Assembly (NCBI GenBank): GCA_945897655.1
Contig: CAMDHB010000262.1
Coordinates: forward strand, 1 to 5,024
Reading direction: 5' to 3'
DNA length: 5,024 nucleotides
Source: Pseudorhodobacter antarcticus
GTDB taxonomy: Bacteria > Pseudomonadota > Alphaproteobacteria > Rhodobacterales > Rhodobacteraceae
Below the pieces are notes generated by a model. The model saw only the letters and a program-made list of their open reading frames with translations, made no database searches and had not been told where the DNA came from. Of this stretch, positions 1 to 5,024 are shown one piece after another. Numbering within the stretch: position 1 is the stretch's first letter; every line of letters starts with the position of its first letter. A program made the translations under genes and the position numbers.

Positions 1-1221
1 ATCACCTTTGATATCGGTGGCACATCGGCGGATATCGGCATCATCAATGATGGGCAGATTGTCGAGACGGATGCGCGTTCCACCTCGATTGCGGGGTTTC
101 CGCTGTTGATGCCGATGCTGGATATTCACACCATCGGGGCAGGGGGCGGGTCGATTGCGCATCTGGATGCGGGTGGCGCGTTCCGGGTCGGGCCGCAATC
201 GGCGGGGGCGGCACCGGGGCCTGCGGCCTATGGCAGGGGCGGGGATTTGCCCACGGTGACGGATGCCAATGTCGTGCTGGGCCGCTTGTTGCCCGGTGAT
301 TTTCTGGGCGGGGCCATGACGCTGGACCCCGTCGCGGCCGAGCGAGTGATCGCTGACCTTGCCAAGGCTCTTGGCCTGCCGCTGCTGGATACGGCGGAAG
401 GGGTTTTGACCATTCTGAATGCCAACATGGCCAATGCGATCCGGTCGCGCACGCTGCAAAAGGGCATTGATCCGCGTGGATTTGCGCTGGTGGCGATGGG
501 CGGGGCGGGGCCGCTGCATGGGGCCGAAGTGGCCGCGATGCTGTCGATCCCGGAGGTGATTGTGCCGCCCTATCCGGGCATCACCTCGGCCATGGGGTTG
601 CTGGTGACGGATCTGAAATATGATGCGGTGCGGACATTGTTCCAAACCTCGGGGCAGTTCAATCTTGCGCGGATCAACGCCGATTTTGCCGCGATGCAGG
701 GCGATCTGGGTGGGCGGTTCAGGGCGGACAAGATTGCGCCTGATCAGGTGAGCTATGCCCGGATCGGCGATTTGCGCTATGTCGGGCAGGGGTATGAGTT
801 GAAGGTGCCCATCCCGGATGGCCCGGTGGATGATGTCACCATGGAAGCGGTCCTTGCGGCGTTTCACACGGCACATGCGGCGGAATATGGCCATGCCTTC
901 CCGCAAAACCCGGTTGAGGTGGTGAACCTGCGCGTGATCGGGCGCGGGGCGATGCCGCGCCTTGCGGCGGGGCAGGCGGCAATCGGGGGATCGCTGGACC
1001 AGGCGCTGATCCGGCACAGCGAGACGGTGTTCCGGGTCAACGGTACGCTCGCGTCCTATCCCACGGCGATTTACCAGCGTGCGGCCTTGCCGGTGGGCCA
1101 GCCGTTCCCCGGACCGGCGGTGATCTTGCAAAAGGATACGACCACCGTTGTCCCCCCCGGTTGGCAGGCCGAAGTTCATGCCGCCGGATCCTTGATCCTG
1201 ACCCAGAAGGTGCAACCATGA
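1..1221 (+). CDS. hyuA: Hydantoinase/oxoprolinase family protein, subunit A (5'-truncated by window edge)
   Basis: This is the C-terminal 406 residues of a HyuA-type subunit. The frame is open from base 1, and the start lies before the window. Full family members are roughly 680-700 residues, so about 280 are missing. Counting from the first visible codon, the diagnostic ASKHA-like phosphate-binding motif FDIGGTSADIG is at residues 3-13. It is followed by GAGGGS (46-51), GPQSAGAAPGPAAYG (64-78), TVTDAN (85-90), GGAGPLHGAEVA (167-178), PPYPGITSAMGLL (189-201) and RYVGQGYEL (259-267). A C-terminal domain ends in the GPAVI...TTTVVPPGW signature (371-388). In the family this subunit binds ATP and, with HyuB, drives ring opening of cyclic amides (hydantoins, 5-oxoproline) or, in related enzymes, carboxylation of ketones. 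It acts in the cytoplasm. The stop overlaps the hyuB start. No frameshift or lost motif is seen. The family call is firm, but the substrate is unknown. Confidence 0.95.
   Translation: MTFDIGGTSADIGIINDGQIVETDARSTSIAGFPLLMPMLDIHTIGAGGGSIAHLDAGGAFRVGPQSAGAAPGPAAYGRGGDLPTVTDANVVLGRLLPGDFLGGAMTLDPVAAERVIADLAKALGLPLLDTAEGVLTILNANMANAIRSRTLQKGIDPRGFALVAMGGAGPLHGAEVAAMLSIPEVIVPPYPGITSAMGLLVTDLKYDAVRTLFQTSGQFNLARINADFAAMQGDLGGRFRADKIAPDQVSYARIGDLRYVGQGYELKVPIPDGPVDDVTMEAVLAAFHTAHAAEYGHAFPQNPVEVVNLRVIGRGAMPRLAAGQAAIGGSLDQALIRHSETVFRVNGTLASYPTAIYQRAALPVGQPFPGPAVILQKDTTTVVPPGWQAEVHAAGSLILTQKVQP
1205..1212 (+). promoter_or_regulatory. Ribosome binding site for hyuB inside the hyuA 3' end
   Basis: The purine-rich AGAAGGTG lies just before the ATG at 1218; its AGAAGG core is 7 bases from the start. 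It fits a Shine-Dalgarno site and supports the ATG at 1218 over the TTG at 1161. That ATG overlaps the hyuA stop as ATGA, the usual arrangement for translational coupling of subunits needed in equal amounts. Confidence 0.7.
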
Positions 1222-2948
1222 CCCGCATCGACCCTGTCACCGCTGCCGTCATCCAGGGCGGTCTGGATACCATCGCCTTGGAGATGGGGCACAAGTTGAT
1301 GCGGATGTCCTATTCATCCATCATCCGCGAGTCCGAGGATTTCGGGGCGGCGCTGACTGATGCCACGGGCCGGCAGCTGTGTGAATGCAGGCTCTCGACA
1401 CCCCTGCAATCCGGGCCGATCCCGGGCTATGTGCGCAACATCCTGTCCACGCTGCAGGCGCGGGGCGAAAGCTTGGCTGATGGCGATTTCATCATGCACA
1501 ACGACCCCTATGGCGGTGCAAGTCACGGGCCGGACGTGGCCTTTGCGGTGCCGGTGTTTCATGAGGACGTGTTGGTCGGTTGGTCGGTCACAACGGCGCA
1601 TCACCTTGATATCGGGGCGCTTTCGCCGGGGTCTTGCGGGATTGTGGACGCGGTGGACACCTATGCCGAGGGGCTGCAGTTCAAGGCGATCAAGGTTTAT
1701 GACGCGGGGCGCAGGGTGGATCCGGTCTGGCATATCCTGCGTGCCAATATCCGTGCGCCCGATCTGGTGGTGGGCGATATGGAGGCGCAGGTGAAGGCGT
1801 CGCATATCGGGGCCAAGGGAATGCTGGGGCTGATCGCACAGCATGGGCTGGCCACCTTGCAGGCGGCCGCAGAGGACTTGATGGATTATTCGGAACGCCG
1901 CCTGCGCGCCGCCATCGCCGCTGTGCCGGACGGCGATTACAGCGCCTCGACCCAGATCGACGGATTTCTGGATGACCCGGACCCGGCGCGCCGCAATCTG
2001 ACCATCTGCGCGACGGTCAAGGTGCGGGGTGACGCGTTGACAGTGGATCTGACGGGGACCGCCCCGCAGATTGCAGACAAGCCCATCAACATGCCGCTGG
2101 TCGGCACGGTGGATTGCGCCGTTTGGCTGACAGTGCGCTCCATTCTGCTTGATGCGGCGGTCGTGGGTCCTGTGCCGCAGAACGAAGGGTTGACCCGACC
2201 CATCAGCATCGTGGCGCCCTTGGGCTGCTTGGCCAACCCGATTTTTCCGGCCCCGGTGATTGCGCGTTTTTGTTCGGGCAACGCCTTGGCCGATACCGTG
2301 ATGAAGGCATTGGCCCAAGCCGTGCCGCAGCAAGTGTCTGCCGGGATTGGCAATCTGCGGGTGGTGGCGCTGTCGGGCCTGAACCATGGCAACCACTGGG
2401 TGCATATGGAGATCATGGAAGGCAGCTACGGTGGCCGGTTCGGCAAGGACGGCATGGACGCGGTGGACACGCTTTATGCGAACACCCGCAACAACCCGGT
2501 CGAGGATATCGAAAGCCACGTGCCCCTGCGCATCGAACGCTATGAACTGCGTGAGGAATCGATGGCCCCCGGCGCGTGGCGCGGGGGGATTGGCACGATC
2601 CGAGAGTTTCGTTTTCTGGCCGATGCGGGCTTTTCGATCGAAGGCGACGGGCATGCCCATGCGCCTTGGGGATTTCAGGGGGGCGCCGATGGCCATACCG
2701 CGTCGCTGACACTGATTGCGGGGGATGGATCGGTGCGCGATTTGCCGTCAAAAGTGCCCTATGCCCGGGTCAAGGCGGGGGATCGGTTGATTGCCGTTGG
2801 CCCCTGTGGTGGCGGGTATGGCGATGCGGGGGGGCGTACGCCTGCATTGGTGGCGCGGGATGTTGCGGATGGGCTGATTTCGGCGGCAACGGCACTGCGC
2901 GATTTTGGCGTGACGATCCGCGCCGATGGCACGGGTGAGCGGGTCTGA
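1218..2948 (+). CDS. hyuB: Hydantoinase/oxoprolinase family protein, subunit B
   Basis: This is a complete 576-residue HyuB, a normal length for the family, and partner of HyuA in a cytoplasmic ATP-dependent cyclic-amide hydrolase or related carboxylase. Family signatures run the whole length: SSIIRESEDFGAALTD (33-48), HNDPYGGASHGPDVAF (94-109), AHHLDIGALSPGS (127-139), EGLQFKAIKV (151-160), GDMEAQV (186-192), VDLTGTAPQ (276-284), NEGLTRPI (322-329), NPIFPAP (340-346), RNNPVEDIE (424-432), WRGGIGTIR (454-462) and the glycine-rich GPCGGGYGDAGGR (528-540). The last is followed by the usual tail of the DVxxGxxS and GV type. The ATG at 1218 is chosen because the conserved N-terminus (IDPVTAAVIQ) follows it directly and a Shine-Dalgarno precedes it. 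An upstream in-frame TTG at 1161 would overlap hyuA by 61 bases. One variation is that the common DIGG of the family reads DIGA here. The gene ends 5 bases before the stop of the opposing gene. Substrate is not determinable. Confidence 0.95.
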   Translation: MTRIDPVTAAVIQGGLDTIALEMGHKLMRMSYSSIIRESEDFGAALTDATGRQLCECRLSTPLQSGPIPGYVRNILSTLQARGESLADGDFIMHNDPYGGASHGPDVAFAVPVFHEDVLVGWSVTTAHHLDIGALSPGSCGIVDAVDTYAEGLQFKAIKVYDAGRRVDPVWHILRANIRAPDLVVGDMEAQVKASHIGAKGMLGLIAQHGLATLQAAAEDLMDYSERRLRAAIAAVPDGDYSASTQIDGFLDDPDPARRNLTICATVKVRGDALTVDLTGTAPQIADKPINMPLVGTVDCAVWLTVRSILLDAAVVGPVPQNEGLTRPISIVAPLGCLANPIFPAPVIARFCSGNALADTVMKALAQAVPQQVSAGIGNLRVVALSGLNHGNHWVHMEIMEGSYGGRFGKDGMDAVDTLYANTRNNPVEDIESHVPLRIERYELREESMAPGAWRGGIGTIREFRFLADAGFSIEGDGHAHAPWGFQGGADGHTASLTLIAGDGSVRDLPSKVPYARVKAGDRLIAVGPCGGGYGDAGGRTPALVARDVADGLISAATALRDFGVTIRADGTGERV

Positions 2949-2959
2949 CGGCTTCAGGC
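2943..2959. other. Weak inverted repeat spanning both convergent stop codons
   Basis: Bases 2943-2948 (GTCTGA) and 2954-2959 (TCAGGC) can form a 6-pair stem, one pair being a G-T wobble, around a 5-base loop. The hyuB stop lies in one arm and the opposing gene's stop in the other. There is no T-run on either side, so this is not a convincing intrinsic terminator. It may be chance, because TGA and TCA stops facing each other are automatically complementary. It is the only terminator-like structure between the two operons. Confidence 0.2.
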
Positions 2960-4120
2960 GGACAGGAATTCGCGCCAGCGGTGAACGATATGGGTGTGTT
3001 CATCCATGAAGGTGTTCCACACGCGGGCGCTGCTCATCCGTTCGGCGTGTGACCCGCCCTCGCGCCGGTGACCTGCGGGGATGTTCGGCTGACCGTAGGG
3101 GTCTGCCAGGGTTTGGGGGGCGGGTTGGCCTTCGTACCAGTACTCCCACTCGCCGGGAAGCAGATGCTGGCGTACGCGGGCGGGGAAGGTCGCGTAATAG
3201 CCCTGTCGCGCGGCCAAGGCCCCGGCCCAGCCGTTTTGCCACCAGTTGAGATAGGCATAAGCCATATCCAGCGTTTCGCCCGCCGCTTCGGATGAGATGC
3301 AAAGATCGGCATGCCAGCCGCGCGACCCTTCGGCGGGGGTGGCCACTATGACCTCCTGACCAAGGGAGCGCAGCCTTGCGACGCCGGGTGAAAAGATCGA
3401 CTGGATCAGGGCGCCGCGCTGTGCAAGGCGGGCCGAATCCTCGAACGAGGACCACATGCCCTTGAAGTGACCTATCCTTTTCTTATGCAGAAGGATGTCG
3501 GCCACCTCGTCCACCTCGTCCAGCGTCAGGTTGCCCACGCTGCTGAAGGCCCGGTCACGGCTGGCCTCGACCGCTAGGGCGGCTTCGATCATGCCCAGCA
3601 CGGGATCGTTGATCATCGCGACGCGGCCATGCAACCGGGGGTCCAGAAGCCAGCCCCAGCTTTCGGCGTCGCCGCCCAACAGATCACGCAGGGCGGGCAT
3701 GTAGCCAAAACTGTCAACCCCGTGGAGCAAGGGCAACATCGATAGATGATGGGTCGGCGAGGAGCCGAGGCGGCCATCCGTCTGCACGAACAACTTGTCG
3801 AACACGGTGTCGATGATCCGGCTGGGGCCAGAGCGGCCACGCGCCGCGGCAAGGATTTCCTGGCCATGATCCAGCCGGGCCACGTCAATGGGCTGGATGC
3901 AGCGGGCGGTCCAAATCAGATCGACCGTATGCCATTGATGATAAAGATCGAACGTGTCGGGGCGGGTGACGACGCGGGCAAGGCCGTCGATGGAATCGAT
4001 CAGTTCAAAATGGATCGGAAAGCCCAGATCGGCGGCGGCGCGGTCTCGGGTTGGCTGAGTGACCAGCTCACTGCGACCGATGATCCGCAGGCCGGGGCCG
4101 GGCACAGACCTTGCTGCCAT
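2954..4120 (-). CDS. PotD-like ABC transporter solute-binding protein without signal peptide
   Basis: This 388-residue protein resembles the spermidine/putrescine (PotD, COG0687) class of type II solute-binding proteins. It has an opening beta-strand like a mature binding protein (LRIIGRSELV, 11-20), FDLYHQW (57-63), a hinge-like region with DSFGY (136-140) and SWGWLLDPRLHGRVAMINDP (154-173), and an AYAYLNWWQNGW...GYY stretch (288-309). It ends with a WREFLSA tail. Such proteins normally bind a small cationic or amide ligand in the periplasm and hand it to a permease. Here the first residues (MAARSVPGPG) show no hydrophobic segment, lipobox or twin-arginine leader. An in-frame stop at 4138-4136, with no start codon after it, excludes a longer form. 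The start ATG is one base from the regulator's stop, so the two are almost surely cotranscribed and translationally coupled. No transporter partner is visible in the window. The fold call is good; ligand and location are unknown. Confidence 0.82.
   Translation of the reverse strand: MAARSVPGPGLRIIGRSELVTQPTRDRAAADLGFPIHFELIDSIDGLARVVTRPDTFDLYHQWHTVDLIWTARCIQPIDVARLDHGQEILAAARGRSGPSRIIDTVFDKLFVQTDGRLGSSPTHHLSMLPLLHGVDSFGYMPALRDLLGGDAESWGWLLDPRLHGRVAMINDPVLGMIEAALAVEASRDRAFSSVGNLTLDEVDEVADILLHKKRIGHFKGMWSSFEDSARLAQRGALIQSIFSPGVARLRSLGQEVIVATPAEGSRGWHADLCISSEAAGETLDMAYAYLNWWQNGWAGALAARQGYYATFPARVRQHLLPGEWEYWYEGQPAPQTLADPYGQPNIPAGHRREGGSHAERMSSARVWNTFMDEHTHIVHRWREFLSA
3503..3520. repeat. Two-copy 9-base tandem repeat inside the binding-protein gene
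   Basis: CACCTCGTC occurs twice in a row. On the minus strand it encodes Asp-Glu-Val twice (residues 201-206 of the solute-binding protein), within an acidic helix-like segment. The unit is a multiple of three, so copy change would not break the frame. Two copies are not enough to suggest a functional repeat. Confidence 0.6.
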
Positions 4121-4132
4121 GTCAGCCCACCC
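4121..4132 (-). promoter_or_regulatory. Coupled stop/start junction and weak ribosome binding site for the binding-protein gene
   Basis: Read on the minus strand, the regulator ends in TGA (4124-4122), a single C follows, and the next gene's ATG is at 4120-4118. A G-rich GGGTGG (4132-4127) lies 6 bases before the ATG and is only a weak match to a Shine-Dalgarno site. Re-initiation by ribosomes finishing the regulator is the likely main route of translation. Confidence 0.55.
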
Positions 4133-5024
4133 GCGTCAGATAGGGGGCGACGATCGGGTCCTCGAACACCGACAGCACCTTCAGCCGTTCGCGCGTGCGG
4201 GCATGATCGGCATCCAGATGGTGACGAAGGGCCGCAGCCGCCCCTTCGCCATCGCCCAGTGCCAGATGATCCAGCACCAGCCGGTGTTCGGTCAGCAAGG
4301 CGGATTCGTCGTGCTGCACGACATGGGCGGCGAACAGGCGGTTCACACGGCGACCCGAGCGCAGGTGCATCAGAACGGCCGCCAGCCGCCGGTTGGGCTG
4401 AAGTGAGGTGCAGGTGTCGTGCAAGTCGGCCTCGATCAGGTCAATATCCTCGGGGGGGCAGTTCGGACCGGCAAGGTCCAGCCGGGCGCGCATTGCGGGC
4501 AGTTCGGCGCGGATCATCGCGGCGGCAGCGGTCAGTGCAGCCGGTTCCAAGAGGCGCCGCAGGGCATGTTCGTCGTCCAGCATCCGCGCCGACAGGGGCC
4601 CGGCAATCCAGTGGGATGCGCGGTCCTTGCCGATGGCCCCGCGTTCTTGCAGGCGTGACAAAACCTCGCGGGTGACGGTGCGACTGACGCCGAAATGGGC
4701 ACCGATGCCGGTTTCGGAAATGGTATAGATGCCAAAGGGGATGCTGGCGGCGGTCGCTTCGGCCACCTCATCCAGAATGCGTTCCCAACCGGCGCGGGCA
4801 AGAGCACCGGTTGCTGGGGCCAGATCGGGCAGGGGTAGGGTGAAAAGGTTCGCCGCATCTGGGGCGGCCGATGTTCCATTGCCAACGATATAGCCAGAAC
4901 GTTCGTCGCGCGTCAGATGTCCGGCTTCAGCCAACAGGTCCAACCCGCGTTTGACGGGTGATCGGCTGAGTTCCAGCCGGTCAGCAACGGCGGCCACGGT
5001 CAGGCGCGTGCCATCCGGCAACAG
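4122..5024 (-). CDS. GntR-family transcriptional regulator with two winged-helix segments and an FCD domain (5'-truncated by window edge)
   Basis: This DNA-binding regulator has 300 residues visible. The frame is open through base 5024, so the true start lies outside; the TTG at 5021 sits inside the domain and is not a credible start. Numbering from the first visible codon, a helix-turn-helix and wing run from about 3 to 47 (LTVAAVADRLELSRSPVKRG, then a GHL...GYIV wing). After a linker, a second similar segment spans about 80-145 (ISETGIGAHFGVSRTVTREV, then a wing with WIAG). An all-helical FCD domain follows at about 155-281. Candidate ligand or metal residues there are E198 and H202 (EADLH), H247 (TEHR) and H269 (RHHL), matching the usual acidic-His-His-His layout. 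FCD regulators usually repress catabolic genes until a small carboxylate or similar ligand binds. The gene leads directly into the solute-binding protein gene. hyuAB or its own operon are likely targets by position only. Confidence 0.88.
   Translation of the reverse strand: MLPDGTRLTVAAVADRLELSRSPVKRGLDLLAEAGHLTRDERSGYIVGNGTSAAPDAANLFTLPLPDLAPATGALARAGWERILDEVAEATAASIPFGIYTISETGIGAHFGVSRTVTREVLSRLQERGAIGKDRASHWIAGPLSARMLDDEHALRRLLEPAALTAAAAMIRAELPAMRARLDLAGPNCPPEDIDLIEADLHDTCTSLQPNRRLAAVLMHLRSGRRVNRLFAAHVVQHDESALLTEHRLVLDHLALGDGEGAAAALRHHLDADHARTRERLKVLSVFEDPIVAPYLTRVG

Noticed and set aside
106..111. Internal ATG codons as the start of hyuA
   Set aside because: The same frame is open to base 1 and encodes the conserved FDIGGTSADIG motif upstream of these codons, so the gene is cut by the window edge and does not start here.
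1152..1158. Run of seven C in hyuA, and a similar run of seven G at 2828-2834 in hyuB, as possible slippage or phase-variation sites
   Set aside because: Both reading frames stay intact with family motifs on both sides. Runs of this length are expected by chance in GC-rich DNA, and neither is at a promoter or a gene start.
1161..1217. Earlier TTG start for hyuB
   Set aside because: It would add 19 residues unlike the family, overlap hyuA by 61 bases and has no ribosome binding site. The ATG at 1218 has one and begins right at the conserved N-terminus.
1314..2696. Open frame of 460 codons on the minus strand, antisense to hyuB
   Set aside because: It is codon-aligned with hyuB, so it stays open simply because TTA, CTA and TCA codons are rare in GC-rich genes. 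Its product is rich in His, Arg and Gln, looks like no protein family, and the sense strand carries unmistakable HyuB motifs.
3746..4675. Open frame of 309 codons on the plus strand, antisense to the regulator and binding-protein genes
   Set aside because: It crosses the junction of two well-supported opposite-strand genes. Its second half is low-complexity Arg/Pro/Gly/Ser-rich sequence typical of a shadow frame, with no recognisable domain.
1..5024. Search for CRISPR arrays, tRNA or rRNA genes, insertion sequences and long repeats
   Set aside because: None was seen by eye. The window is almost entirely covered by four well-supported genes, with no intergenic space to hold such elements.

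Overview
The window is GC-rich coding DNA with no gap over a few bases. Its codon use, dense packing and protein content suggest an alphaproteobacterium, most likely of the Rhodobacter/Roseobacter/Paracoccus kind. This is inference from style and protein resemblance; no rRNA or other taxonomic marker is present.

The plus strand (1-2948) carries the 3' part of hyuA and a complete hyuB, the two subunits of an ATP-dependent hydantoinase/oxoprolinase-family enzyme. The genes overlap by 4 bases (ATGA) and look translationally coupled. The family includes N-methylhydantoinase, 5-oxoprolinase and the acetone/acetophenone carboxylases, and the substrate cannot be read from the sequence.

The minus strand (5024-2954) carries a GntR-type regulator, cut at its 5' end by the window edge. 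It is followed after one base by a gene for a PotD-like (spermidine/putrescine type) solute-binding protein. The regulator has two successive winged-helix segments before an FCD ligand-binding domain. The binding protein has no signal peptide, and an in-frame stop just upstream rules out a longer start.

The two gene pairs converge, with only 5 bases between the hyuB and binding-protein stops. A plausible reading is a small catabolic locus in which the regulator senses a compound related to the HyuAB substrate and the binding protein binds it. No permease or ATPase lies within the window. Both operon promoters lie outside it, and no RNA gene, mobile element, CRISPR array or convincing terminator is seen. 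The most interesting points are the leaderless binding protein coupled to a regulator and the double-winged-helix regulator. Both look like known but poorly characterised types, not a demonstrably new system.
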